Counted from the first letter of the stretch, positions 1-10,300 are shown. The stretch: DNA of 64,000 bases from Hexactinellida sp. DTS-2022 (GCA_028753945.1 JAPNXP010000004.1:4464001-4528000), one strand, 5' to 3'. Numbers and translations: made by a program. Notes: a model not told the origin generated them from the letters alone.

Positions 1-360
1 TAATGGATTTGGATTATGATTTTGATCCATCTGGCCCCTCTGATTCTAATATTAGCAAATTATTTTCATTTTCTCGCAGTTCTTTAGACTCGAATTTTAC
101 ATTTTTGTATACAGTCAGGTTCTTTTATTATGAACATTCAAGGGACCAAAAATTGTGTTCATAATAGAGAGACTTCATAATAAGCGAACGCCACTTAATA
201 CAAACCCTATGTAAGTTGTTAAATTGGGACCGTAGGGTTTGTTCATAATAAAAAATCTTCATATTAAGCTGACGAAATCTTGTTCATAATAAGCAGACCT
301 GACTGTATTTGTGGTGTCATCATTAAATGGCGATTTGAATATCTTTTTAGATATTGAACT
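1..360. repeat. Copy of a dispersed repeat split by a TA-target element
   Basis: Bases about 50-108 and 307-340 match, in reverse complement, the centre of the palindromic element at 33325-34109 (around 33520-33605). In that other copy the two halves are adjacent, so the 194-bp element at 112-305 was inserted here. This gives an in-window filled versus nearly empty site comparison for that element. No coding potential seen. Confidence 0.7.
112..305. mobile_element. Non-autonomous TA-target element, CAGTCAGGT family, copy 1
   Basis: It starts CAGTCAGGTTC and ends in GACCTGACTG, giving imperfect terminal inverted repeats of about 24 bp flanked by TA on both sides. The interior repeats motifs such as TTATTATGAAC and TTCATAATAAGC. 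Copy 2 is the inverted sequence at 6290-6473. CAGT ends and a TA duplication are typical of pogo/Tigger-like Tc1-mariner elements. No transposase is present. Confidence 0.85.
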
Positions 361-727
361 TGTTTGTACATACAATACTAGTATTCCCCACCCCACTGCC
401 AAATTTTAGGTCTGTAGCTTTTACCAATTCCTCAATCAATTCTGAACAAACACACAAACAAACAAACACAAAAACATTGTGATTTAATATATAAGATAGA
501 CTAAATATAGCCTTTCTAAACTTGAGTAGAATTTACTGAAAAGTTGAGTAGAATTGGAATTATTTTGAAAAACTTGAGTAGATTCGGAAAGATCTAGTTT
601 TATATTTGAGTATCAGTAAAAAGTTGAGTATATTTGGAAATTTTTAAAAAACTTGAGTATTTTTGGAATTTTCCCTATAATAAATACTATTATAAATATG
701 TGAGAAGGAAAAGGTAGACTATCAATA
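361..727. other. Intergenic AT-rich sequence with repeat ends
   Basis: Bases 405-500 match the sequence near 59440-59490 and, at TTAATATATAAGAT, the one near 61005-61025. This is the end of a dispersed Helitron-like family with an (AAAC)n tract. Bases 510-680 hold a short degenerate tandem of 'ttgagtagaatt'-type units. No gene seen. Confidence 0.5.
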
Positions 728-1308
728 TCAAACTGTAGTGCATCTTCTACAATGCCATTTAAAGTTTTTGTCCTTCATTTGGGCATCTGTTATAGAAACG
801 CATGGTCCAATGTGGAACCATTCTGTACAAGTGGAGCACTGAATCATGGGATTGATCTGTGGCATCCTACAGTAGCAAAATACACAGATATTTCTTTCCA
901 TGCTTATTATATCGCCCTTTCTCCTCTCTATAATTATAGGGAACATTGTAAAATGCTCAAGTTCTAAGCAGGTTTGCAAATGTTTCCGAAATAGCTCTTG
1001 TTTGAAGCGATACTTACCAGTTTTTACTGTGCCGACTATACTATATTCTTATTACCTTTAGCATCTTTGTTCGCATAGATGAAAACATCGCCAGCTTTCG
1101 GTTTTACTGGAGGCAGAACTATCGTATCTTCAATATTTATTCTATGAAGCAGATTAGCCGCTTCACGAGGACTATACGCTGTGTAGCGAACAATATATGG
1201 TTGCGGTAATTCCATCTTTATTAGATCGGAATTGATTAATTTCCTTATATATCCAATTTTTTCGGCGACCAAAATTTCGTGACTACCATTTTGTAAATCA
1301 ATAACATG
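728..1308 (-). CDS. PHD-finger protein, two exons, 5' end incomplete
   Basis: Exon A (open from about 1308 to 1056) and exon B (963-728, TGA stop) are joined by a 92-bp intron at 964-1055 with donor AAAG|GTAATA and acceptor CTGCTTAG|AAC. This splice keeps the frame, completing a GAA codon. Exon B encodes a compact Cys4-His-Cys3 PHD finger: CVFC, then QCSTC, EWFH, GPC and a final WHCRRC, with the protein ending three residues later. PHD fingers read histone H3 tails in the nucleus and also occur in some retroelement and transposon proteins, so a mobile-element origin is possible. No start codon was found in exon A, whose frame opens after a TGA at 1309-1311; an upstream exon is likely. A second donor-like CTG|GTAAGT lies inside the intron at 1017. 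The intron also contains the recurrent TATAGTATAGTCGGCACAGT motif. Confidence 0.6.
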
Positions 1309-1928
1309 TCACGAATTGTAATTTCACGAATTGTATGTATTCCATCCAAGTCAACCTGTCAAGTAATGTCAAACATTAAAAAGTACCAACCAAATATTGT
1401 CAGAAGTATATTAATGTGTCAGGAAGAAACCATTATGTCAAGAGTATATGAGCTGCCCCCCCCTAAGTGTCAGGTGTTCCCCACTCGGACTATTCACCCT
1501 AGGGCCAGATGTCCTCTGGACAGCAATTATCCCATATCCTGACAGCTGATCCAGATTCATGTTGAGAACTATAGAATCGCTACTATAACTACATGTATTA
1601 CTTACAAATCTATTTAACTAGCATCATCTCTTTAAAGCCCATTTTCCGTGGCATTTTTGATGGAGGAAACATAGTTACTAAACTAAAGTGATAAAAATGT
1701 ATAGTATTGGGAAATATGCAACACTTAAATAAAGAATATAATACTAGTAATGTACATTGTGACATTAACTATTCTGGGATCCTAGTGTTGAGGAGCCCGA
1801 GGACATCTGGTCCAAGGGGGAGATCTAACCCTATAGCCACATGTCTCGGGGACCGCTGGCATTCCGACACCGGAACTAACCATGTTTATAACCAGAACCT
1901 ACCATACTTATACCAATGTTCAGATCAG

Positions 1929-2062
1929 AGACTCAGAGTGGACCATGGGTCGATGGGTCATGGGTCATGGGTCAGATGGGTCACCTAAATCGATGGGTCA
2001 GATGGGTCATGGTCACGGCTCTGTGACCCATGACCCATGACCCATGACCCATTAGGAATTTC
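1929..2062. repeat. ATGGGTC tandem array with inverted half
   Basis: Seven-base units of the type ATGGGTC/CATGGGT run to about 2012, followed by their reverse complement (TGACCCA units) to 2055. The block can fold back on itself. A further patch of the same units lies at 2249-2296. The 93-codon open frame crossing it is a repeat artefact. Confidence 0.8.
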
Positions 2063-2299
2063 AATGTCATCTTCAATTAAAATACGTTTCACTCATCATC
2101 ATCATTATTATTATAACATTGATAAGCATTGATATACTAAACATATTCGACATTGCAACAAGTAGGTTTGTTGAGGTATTTAAACCGTTATTCTGTTATT
2201 CTGTTAATGTTACATTATAGTACGTATTTAGATATTTAAAATTGTTTGATGGGTCAATGGGTCAATGGGTCATGGGTCAGATGGGTCATGGGTCACCAA

Positions 2300-2900
2300 T
2301 GTTAACCCATGGTCCACTCTGGTTCAGATGCGGTTAAATCATGGTCACTGGGATAAAACTACGGAAATAACCGGTTCTACAAATACGTAGTTACATCCCG
2401 ATTGATAAGGTAAAATTACTATTGTTCTACATAGGGTAATGACACAGTTTTAATCATGTATATGGAAATTCTGTAACTGGAGTCAATAGCAAATTGTTTC
2501 ATGTTGTCAACTATGTATTGTTAGTTAACATTCATATTAAAAATTAGTTGTCAGTATGTAATAGTAATGCTACATAAGTGACATCAGAAAATAATCACAA
2601 AATCGGACACTTAGATATAAAAATTCGTTACTCAGTATTATAATTTGTGTAAATTGTATTGATCCTTAATTAATAATAAATTATAATAATAAAATACTAT
2701 ACTATAACGAAGGTTAAGTTAATTCGAATCGTATAAATAAATAATAATTAAATACGTGTATGAATGAAAAGTAAGAGCTTGGATGATCTTAATTAACTGC
2801 TTAATAATAGCCTCTAATTACCACATCAACGATAAATAGCATATAGTGATTTCAATATTTCTAATAATAGACACCCAATGATGATTATATAAAAATGGAA
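2300..2900. other. Gene-free AT-rich interval
   Basis: No coding frame, RNA gene or clear repeat boundary was recognised. It lies between the TGACCCA repeats and the truncated NHL gene. Confidence 0.5.
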
Positions 2901-2904
2901 ACGC

Positions 2905-2983
2905 TCATGGCCTAGGCGAAACGCGTTTGGCGTCTTTTCTCAGGCGAAACGCGTTTCGCCTGGAAACGCATTTGGCCTGCAAC
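2905..2983. repeat. AGGCGAAACGCGTTT repeat cutting off the NHL gene
   Basis: The unit AGGCGAAACGCGTTT appears twice and in partial form (GGAAACGCATTTGGCCT). Bases 2941-2962 are a perfect 22-bp palindrome. Its junction with NHL homology at about 2983 marks the breakpoint of the truncated gene. Confidence 0.7.
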
Positions 2984-3798
2984 ATATATATTATATCTTT
3001 GTCAGTGGAAATATCAAGTCCTTTTGGTTGGTTAAACTCTAATTCATTCTTTCCTTTCACTCCAACTGAGTTAAGGTATTTCCCTTCTGTAGAATATACA
3101 TTGAGACAATGAGAGCTCCATTGTGTGACATATGCCTTGTTCTGTTCGATACAAATACCAAGTGGTGGTGTGTTCATTTTTTCACTGAATTGGAATACAA
3201 ATTCAAATGAATGGTTATAAACTTGTACACGATTATTCCCTCCATCACAAATGTAAATACAATTATTCACAGGATTAATAGCAATACCATTTGGATAACA
3301 GAACACACCAGGTGAAGAAGACTGTATATTGTTATGTTTCCCAAATACCGCAACAGGATCTCCTATCTGCTTGTAGTCTCGTATTCCTTCTTTCACAGCA
3401 TTAAGTCGTATCTCACCTGCTACACTCAGTTTCTTCTCCAGCTCCACATTCCATTCCAATGATACACTCTTGTAGCTATCTTTTGATGTTCGGAGTTTAG
3501 TTTCTAGTTCTTTAATGCGTGTATTAATAGGACCCAAAGACTGATCGAGAACTTCTTTATTTATGTTTTTCGTAAGTGCGCTCTTAAGAGCTTCTTTAGA
3601 AACAGTTAACTCCTTGATTTGCAGAACTAATTCTTCTCCCATGGACTCGTCTACCAATCTCTGTAACTCTGTTAACAGATCGGCTTCTCTAGCCTGTAGC
3701 AGCTCGTGAGCTCTTATGAACTTAGTGCGTATCTCGCTACGCACTCTCTCCACGTGAGAGAGGAAGCTCTCTTCTCCCACACCATAAGCACTAGCCAT
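2905..3798 (-). pseudogene. Coiled-coil + NHL propeller gene, 3'-truncated copy
   Basis: The start ATG at 3798 lies 12 bases after TTTGTAG|AAC, the same position as in the two full copies. Residues 1 to about 272 align with the full 415-residue proteins at 10607 and 39793: an N-terminal helical coiled coil (about 1-130), the shared linker with EWNVELEKKLSVAGEIRLNA (about 113-133), then the first NHL-type blades with YICDGGNNRVQV and LGICIEQNKAYVTQ. Homology stops at about 2983 within the blade beginning GLDISTD. The last 25 residues (LQAKCVSRRNAFRL...) come from unrelated repeat DNA rich in AGGCGAAACGCGTTT, including a perfect 22-bp palindrome at 2941-2962. The protein would lack roughly the last third of the propeller, so a folded domain is doubtful. 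Upstream sequence to about 3930 resembles the other copies, so the promoter region was duplicated too. NHL propellers bind RNA or protein partners; the partner here is unknown. Confidence 0.75.
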
Positions 3799-4144
3799 TG
3801 TATAGTGTTCTACAAATGAATAATAAATTCAATGAATACAAAAACACAGAATTGAAAAATAGAGTAGCTATTCTAGTTAAGAACTTGTTTATACTCTGAA
3901 TAGAAAATAAAAAATGTAAACAAGATTTTAAGCACTCTCTATTTGCACCTTTTGTACCCAACATAAATACATATCGCTATCACATAAAATAAAATATTTA
4001 TATTCGATGTAAGCTCGTTTTGAGACCCTAGGTTTTGGGCTCCTTTCTATCCAGAGATTGCTACTAATGTAGCAATCCAGGAATCAATCCAGTGATTTAG
4101 GGACCCCTACAAACATAATCTTGTGCTCACATATTACACAAGGG

Positions 4145-4553
4145 CAGTGGTTCCCAACCTGGGGTCCACGGACGGCTGTAGGGGGCCCACGAGGGGTTTA
4201 TCTAGGATTTTCGTGGCTGGCACTTTATTATGGAGATAGAAATTTCCGGCACCCAAATGTATTAGCCATAATACATAATCAGTATAATTCATTGATGCGG
4301 GATTATTTTAAGGAGGTAAAACTGCTACGGTGCACAAACAGTTGTTTATTCAAGCATTTCTGGACCAGAAAATCTGGCCATACACCCGGACATATTTAAG
4401 TGCCAACCCGGCACCTAAATCGAATCGCAAATCACGCACTTTTTGACCACAACTGATGGCTGGCCGGCACCTTTAAGTGCCGGCCACCTAGATAAACATA
4501 TGTCAAATATTTACTATAAGGGTTCCACGTTTGGAAAAGGTTGGGAATCGCTG
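4145..4553. mobile_element. hAT-like element with a nested second element
   Basis: Ends are CAGTGGTTCCCAACC and GGTTGGGAATCGCTG. The flanking octamers CACAAGGG (4137-4144) and CACTAGGA (4554-4561) match at 6 of 8 positions, as expected for an aged 8-bp hAT duplication. Inside, about 4196-4498, a second element has its own inverted ends GTTTATCTAGG and CCTAGATAAAC next to GGCCGGCACTT. The open frames here are non-coding. Confidence 0.75.
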
Positions 4554-4559
4554 CACTAG

Positions 4560-5215
4560 GACCTGCCAACTCACTTTTGCCCAAAGAAATATATTTTCGA
4601 ATTTACTTGCCAGTTGTATTTGAATATAGCATAAAGTAGCATACAAAACAATTATTGAAGAGCAGTGAAATGCCAAATCTAAGTTTAACATAGGGACAGA
4701 ATAAACTCTCATTTAAATTGCTAAATGTATTTGGTAGTGCAGATATTTTACTGGTTGCAGTAATACCATTAATGCTGTATTAAGTATAAAGATCATAAGT
4801 GGTTTAATCAGAAACACGTGGACATTCGAGGAGTAATTAGATCGACTCCAAATATGGGAATATGGGAACTTTTACACAATTTGGAAAGGAAAGATTCATA
4901 ATATAAATTTATAATTGTGAAATTCGTAATCGGCATACTTGTTACCTATAATACCCGTTGGAAGCTAGACTTATTTCAATTATAATTGCGTTTTCTATTC
5001 CCATCAAAACGATGAACTCACCGTGTGCAAAATCACTAGCAATTCCTTAATAAAGCTTAATTCATTATTGTAGATTAATAATTAGACTGACATGAAGTTT
5101 GATAGAGCAAGATGTGTAGAAGAAATGTTTGAAACGAAAGTCTAGAATTGAATAAGTTGACAGAGCAGAATAAGACAAGAGGATATACTATTGCTAATAT
5201 TTATAATATTTAATG
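4560..5215. other. Gene-free interval with dispersed-repeat fragment
   Basis: Bases 5040-5205 match part of the long repeat found at 14590-14760 and inverted at 31230-31400 (TTAATAATTAGACTGAC... GAAACGAAAGTCTAG). The remainder is unclassified AT-rich DNA. Confidence 0.6.
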
Positions 5216-5218
5216 GTA

Positions 5219-5358
5219 CAGTAGATGCCGGATACAAGAACACCGGTTAAAAGAACATTCTATTGGAAAACTTTCACCATATATTCTATATAATTTATGC
5301 CGCTTACAAGAATCTTATATCCAGTTCCCGATGATGTTCTTATAACCGGCATCCACTG
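5219..5358. mobile_element. Non-autonomous TA-target element, CAGTAGATGCCGG family
   Basis: Ends CAGTAGATGCCGG and CCGGCATCCACTG are flanked by TA on both sides (5217-5218, 5359-5360). It is 140 bp with no coding capacity. The interior repeats the idea of the ends (ACAAGAACACCGG, TTCTTATAACCGG). An isolated relic of the right end sits at 41366-41380. Confidence 0.85.
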
Positions 5359-5568
5359 TAATCAAGAGTAGACTCTCGTTAATAAGAAGACGAAAAAATC
5401 GAAATATCAGTTAAGGCGAACAAAGTTTAATTCCCTAGCCTATAAAAATGTATGCAATTGATTCCGGTTAATACGAATTTCGGGAAAATATGAACAATTT
5501 CGACGGTCCCCTGAGGTTGGTATTAAGGAAGAGTAAACAGTTAATTTCCATTCAAATTCTAGAGAAGT

Positions 5569-5635
5569 GATCGGCTTGCGGCATAAGATTTTGCGACATT
5601 AGTGAGCCGCAAAATCTAAATACCGCAAGCCGATC
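5569..5635. repeat. Two-stem foldback
   Basis: Arms GATCGGCTTGCGG (5569-5581) and CCGCAAGCCGATC (5623-5635) are perfect. Inside them AGATTTTGCG and CGCAAAATCT form a second perfect 10-bp stem. The whole 67-bp block could form a stable cruciform or RNA hairpin. No other copy was seen in the window. Confidence 0.8.
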
Positions 5636-5703
5636 TAAATAGACAGTTTCTAGGAGCGAAGAGTTAGAAAGACGTACCAAAGTGTATCTTGTTGACTTCG
5701 GCT

Positions 5704-6639
5704 TCTATATATATAAAGTAGTAGGTTTGTGTGTGTGTGTGTATGTCTGTCATCACATCTCCTCCGAGAGTTCACAACAGATCTGACCAAATTTTGTATG
5801 TCACTTAGGAGTTACCCCACCACCCTGAATAAAGAGTTTTTAAGAGATATTTACATTCCTCGCGAAGTTAACTCAAAATATGTGAATTTTTGGCACCTTC
5901 CCATACATTTCAATGGGAATTATCAAATATTCACAGTGCTGCTAGAAAAACATTCCAAACTTGCAATCTAGGTTTTAGTGTAGGAAGAATCCAAATATGA
6001 TATTTTAAAGTCAATATAATGCATAATTTGCAATTTACCACATGCATATTTTTCACACTTTGCGAGGGTACCGACCTTGACCTATCAGATTGCAGAGTTT
6101 TCACATTATTCTGACTCGAGTTTTATTGTTCTATAGTTCAATGGGTTAATTGTGTATGAAAGAAAACAACAATTGAATGTCCCTTGCTATAGCTGACATG
6201 ATTTAACCAATAAAATTTCAGCTTGCATTGAGTTGTCAATAGTCTCATTCCTATTGTCCCCGTAATATTAATACAACTACAGTCAGGTCTGCTTATTATG
6301 AACAAGATTTCGTCTGCTTAATATGAAGATTTTTTATTATGAACAAATCCTACGGTCCAAATTTAACAACTTACATAGGGTTTGTATTAAGTGGAGTTCG
6401 CTTATTATGAAGTCTCTCTATTATGAACACAATTTTTGGTCCCTTGAATGTTCATAATAAAAGAACCTGACTGTATTTACAATATTTTTAAGTTCTGTCA
6501 CATCCGTCATATTACACATCCGTCATATTTCATATTACACATCCGTCACATTACACATCCGTCATATTTCAAATCATAAACTCATTATAAGACATCCCGT
6601 GAATTCGAATACCGCGGCGAAGCGCGGGCACCCGGCTAG
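5704..6639 (+). mobile_element. Helitron-like non-autonomous element, copy 1
   Basis: It starts TCTATATATATAAAGTAGTA followed by a (GT)n run and ends with a GC-rich hairpin (ACCGCGGCGAAGCGCGGG) shortly before CTAG at 6636-6639. It is flanked by T on both sides (T|TC ... CTAG|T), as for Helentron/Helitron2-type insertions. The inverted copy at 16049-16589 shares both termini and the interior CCTCCGAGAGTTCACAACAG segment. A CAGTCAGGT element is inserted at 6290-6473. No Rep/helicase is present. Confidence 0.8.
6290..6473. mobile_element. Non-autonomous TA-target element, CAGTCAGGT family, copy 2
   Basis: Inverted relative to copy 1 at 112-305 and flanked by TA (6288-6289, 6474-6475). It lies inside the Helitron-like element, so it is the younger insertion. 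Confidence 0.85.
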
Positions 6640-6914
6640 TACTAAGATAATCCTCCATGTCTGAGTAGAATCGAGGGTGCTTAGTTTCAAGTTTGGATCG
6701 GAGCAGGTGGGGTTGATAGCTAACTAGCGGGTTTTACCAGTTCGCTATTAACTAACAAAATGCTTAGGTCACTGGTAATAGAGCTGAGAAGTCCCCCATG
6801 ATGGGACTTGTAGCTTGGGATGTTGTCAAAGTCCGTATCCATAGGTGTGTTGCGGGAGGCGATGATGTATATAAATAATCTCAAAGTAATGCACACTAAT
6901 AGAGAAATCTAGCA
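6640..6914. other. Gene-free interval
   Basis: No gene, RNA or repeat boundary recognised between the Helitron-like end and the inverted-repeat element. Confidence 0.5.
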
Positions 6915-6922
6915 AAGTATTT

Positions 6923-7616
6923 GGGGGCAGACTGAATAGTGGAATCCAGTGGAATCTAGTGGAATTACTAAATTTTAGTGGAATTGACTGAACGGTGGAA
7001 TCGAGTGGATTTTCTAAAAACCGACTGAACAGTGGAATCGAGTGGAATCTTTGACTGAAATCTTTGACTGAATAGTGGAATCGAGTGGAATTTGATTAAA
7101 TTGTTAAATACTAGGTATATGCTATAAGTGTGTATCATATTACGTTAATTTTCGCCCATGTGAAATTGTTTGCAACGATTGAACTAGTGTTGTGCATGAA
7201 GTGACACAATATGATAGTATACTATATTAGAATTCTTACTAATCATCTCTATTGAACTGCTCAATGAATACCAACTGGATTTGATAAGGAATTGTTGATA
7301 AATAATGTTAATAAGATGTGTCTAAATAACATGGTAACAAAGCCTAACAAATAAATACTATTGTGCCACTTCATGCACAACACAAGTTCAATCGTTGCAA
7401 ACAATTTCACATGGGCGAAAATTAACGTAATATGATACATACGTAGCTTATAGCATATACGTAGTGTTTAACAATTTAATCAAATTCCACTCGATTCCAC
7501 TATTCAGTCAAATTCCACTCGATTCCACTGTTCAGTCGGTTTTTAGAAAATCCACTCGATTCCACCGTTCAGTCAGTTCCACTAAAATTTAGTAATTCCA
7601 CTATTCAGTCAGCCCC
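6923..7616. mobile_element. Inverted-repeat element with perfect 8-bp duplication
   Basis: The 694-bp element is flanked by perfect direct repeats AAGTATTT (6915-6922 and 7617-7624). Ends GGGGGCAGACTGAATAGTGG and its complement continue into arms of about 290 bp that repeat 'GACTGAAYAGTGGAATCGAGTGG'-type units. The 8-bp duplication fits hAT or P superfamilies; the ends do not clearly match either. No coding sequence in the short centre (about 7200-7360). Confidence 0.85.
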
Positions 7617-7740
7617 AAGTATTTGTATACAAAAGCTAACGCCTAATCAATTGTATAAGCCTAATTGTTTAAGTTACTAATGGTTGGATAAGATCTGCTA
7701 ATATCAATAACCGTAACAGGTGTGCCCGAACATATAACAA

Positions 7741-7850
7741 AAAGTACACAGATCATGATCCTTAGGAAGTACACAGATCATGATCCTTAGAAAGTACACA
7801 GATCATGATCCTTAGGAAGTACACAGATCATGATCCTTAGGAAGTACACA
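7741..7850. repeat. 25-bp tandem array, left arm
   Basis: Four units of AAGTACACAGATCATGATCC followed by TTAGG/TTAGA. Each unit contains the palindrome GATCATGATC. It is the shorter partner of the array at 9535-9797. Confidence 0.9.
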
Positions 7851-8435
7851 CATCGTATACCATTATAGGCTCAAGACATAAGTACAAATGTTTTTGTTTG
7901 GTATGTCACGAAATATTCGGTCCGGGGTAAATTTGTCCGGCCGGACCAAATATATCAGAAATATTTGGTCCGGCCGGACATAAAATTTCCTGGACCGAAT
8001 ATTTCAGACATTTTTGGTCCGGGTTTGCAAAATGTCCGGCCGGACTAAATATTTCAGATGTTTTTGGTCCGGGCTATTTTTCGGTCCGGCCGGACCAAAT
8101 ATATCAGAAATATTTGGTCCGGGTTGATTCTTGATATTATTTTAGAAAATAGACAGTTAATTGAATTTACTAAGAATTATTTGAAAATCTACTATAGTAC
8201 GCATTTAGTAGGGTCTTCATACAATGGCTCGCGAGTTGAACGTGGCTCACAAGTATGTTGTGTGTGACTCCATTAACTTGTGTATATTCTTGTTATGAGT
8301 ATATAATAGACTAATAGTTAGTGCAGTGCCTCTCAATTTATTTACTAAGCAAGGATTGATGTCTGTCTGTCTGTCTGTTTGTAGCACAGGCTCCAGGGGT
8401 GGTGAATCTGCTGCTAACAGCTAAGAATTCGTCCC

Positions 8436-8572
8436 CATAGGCGTCGTAACCCGCCTGGGTGCCCGGAAGGGTTGCCCCTATGCTACTAATACTATACCCG
8501 GAGTTTACCCGGACATTACCCGGAATTTCCGGGCGGCCCGAAGGATTGACCTTTGCATTTACGACGCCTATG
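8436..8572. mobile_element. hAT-like MITE with perfect 8-bp duplication
   Basis: The element begins CATAGGCGTCGTAA and ends TTTACGACGCCTATG, flanked by perfect TTCGTCCC octamers (8428-8435, 8573-8580). The 81-codon frame spanning it is chance. Confidence 0.9.
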
Positions 8573-8635
8573 TTCGTCCCCAATTGGCATTAACCTTAAC
8601 TGCATTTAAGTCGCCTTTAAGTTGTTAATTAACGC

Positions 8636-8752
8636 CAATTTAAGCTGTTAACAGCCCATTTTGAGCTGTTAACAGCCAATTCTAGCTGCTAACAGCCCAA
8701 TTTAAGCTGTTAACAGCCAATGTGAGCTGTTAACAGCCAATTCAATAATTGT
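8636..8752. repeat. AGCTGTTAACAGCC tandem repeat
   Basis: Five units of about 20-24 bp carry the palindromic core AGCTGTTAACAGC. They lie in the centre of the long inverted-repeat element at 7736-9800. Confidence 0.8.
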
Positions 8753-9534
8753 ATCAGTAAAATTAAGGAAAAGGGACAAGCAAAGAAAATTATACTCAAA
8801 AATGTTTAAATTCGAATTGTATATCGTATTTAAATAACAGTGAAATTTGAAACTAAATGATTATATAACAATATTTCAATTATTGCATTGGTCAGCATCT
8901 AGCTGTCAACAGCTTCGATTTTCCTTTGCTGTTTCCATCCCTGAGCACAGCACGTTCGGTATGAACCAGTGACTGTAGAAAGTCGAGACTGGTACCAAAA
9001 TTGTGCAATACGTATTATAAACCTGTGACCTGAAAAACAGCATACTCCGCTTAAAAGATCTACCGGACGAAAAAAATAATGTTAAACTAGACAACTCTTC
9101 CCGTCAATTTTCTAACGGAACACATTACATTCTGTCTATTTTCTGTTATACAATGCATATTCGAAGAATATATATTATCTTTTCAGTGGGGTTGAATTGG
9201 GGCAATCAAGTGCAAGATATCTTAACATTCTAAAACAATATTAAGAATCAACCCGGACCAAATATTTCTGATATATTTGGTCCGGCCGGACCGAAAAATA
9301 GCCCGGACCAAAAACATCTGAAATATTTAGTCCGGCCGGACATTTTGCAAACCCGGACCAAAAATGTCTGAAATATTCGGTCCAGGAAATTTTATGTCCG
9401 GCCGGACCAAATATTTCTGATATATTTGGTCCGGCCGGACAAATTTACCCCGGACCGAATATTTCGTGACATACCAAACAAAAACATTTGTACTTATGTC
9501 TTGAGCCTATAATGGTATACGATGTGTGTACTTC

Positions 9535-9797
9535 CTAAGGATCATGATCTGTGTACTTCCTAAGGATCATGATCTGTGTACTTTCTAAGGATCATGATCT
9601 GTGTACCTAAGGATCATGATCTGTGTACTTCCTAAGGATCATGATCTGTGTACCTAAGGATCATGATCTGTGTACTTCCTAAGGATCATGATCTGTGTAC
9701 TTCCTAAGGATCATGATCTGTGTACTTTCTAAGGATCATGATCTGTGTACCTAAGGATCATGATCTGTGTACCTAAGGATCATGATCTGTGTACTTT
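9535..9797. repeat. 25-bp tandem array, right arm
   Basis: Eleven occurrences of ATCATGATCTGTGTAC separated by either CTAAGG or TTCCTAAGG/TTTCTAAGG, giving 22- and 25-bp steps. It is the inverted, longer partner of the array at 7741-7850. The mix of spacings suggests unequal exchange within the array. Confidence 0.9.
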
Positions 9798-10063
9798 TTG
9801 TTACCTCGCCCGAAAGAGAAAGTGGTTTGTGAAAGAAGTTGTCGTAGAGCTGAGGTTTGGAGCTGGAGTGGGACTGCATTGTTTCGGTGGATAAAGAAGA
9901 GTCGCAGCGAATGAGTGTGTAGAGGAGACCTGACTCTTTATTCGGGTTCTCAACAGGATTCGAACTGCAGAAAATATTTTCCCAGCGACTACTACGTAGT
10001 TGTCCTATATTTAATTGTCTTAGTTTATGTAATAATTGAGGTGTTAATAATAATAATAATATC

Positions 10064-10300
10064 ATAGGCGTCAAGTTTTGGAAAATATAATCAAAGACAC
10101 TGGGAGGTTAACCAAATATTTCCAGATTTGTTTCTTCAGAAAAAAAATCTGGATATATTGAGTAAACAAACGTGATTTTCACCCTCTATCATCACTTGTT
10201 CGATCAAAAGGACCACTTTCATATAAAAATTAAATCCACCGACAGGCCCGGGAGTCGCCCCGGCCCAAACCCCAAACTTGGTGTTAATATACAACAAGAA
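10064..10300. repeat. Dispersed repeat, ATAGGCGTCAAGTTTTGG family, copy 1
   Basis: Matches 27546-27845 closely over most of its length (ATTTCCAGATTTGTTTCTTC, CGTGATTTTCACCCTCTATC). The end CCCAAACTTGG is roughly inverted relative to the start. Probably a non-autonomous DNA transposon. Followed at about 10316 by a hAT-type terminus (CAGTGTTTCTCAAATTGGGGG) lacking a visible partner. Confidence 0.65.

Larger units (their letters stand above)
7736..9800. mobile_element. Long inverted-repeat element with subterminal arrays
   Basis: Outer ends TAACAAAAAGTACACAGATC and its complement (ending at about 9800) enclose arms of about 400 and 555 bp. Each arm consists of a tandem array of a 22-25-bp unit containing GATCATGATC, then a unique stretch, then a block starting TGTCACGAAATATTCGG made of GGTCCGGCCGGACC units. 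The left array has 4 units (7741-7850), the right has 11 (about 9535-9797). The centre (8140-9245) has no convincing transposase but holds a nested hAT element and a tandem repeat. GCCCGAA occurs a few bases outside each end and may be the target duplication. Superfamily unassigned. Confidence 0.7.

Noticed and set aside
1707-1988. 93-codon frame
   Set aside because: The C-terminal half is the ATGGGTC tandem repeat; no domain in the rest.
7741-9797. CRISPR array from regularly spaced 25-bp repeats
   Set aside because: Repeats are contiguous with no unique spacers and sit in transposon arms of a eukaryotic genome.
9940-9975. GGATTCGAAC as a tRNA T-arm
   Set aside because: No matching acceptor, D or anticodon arms within 80 bp on either strand.
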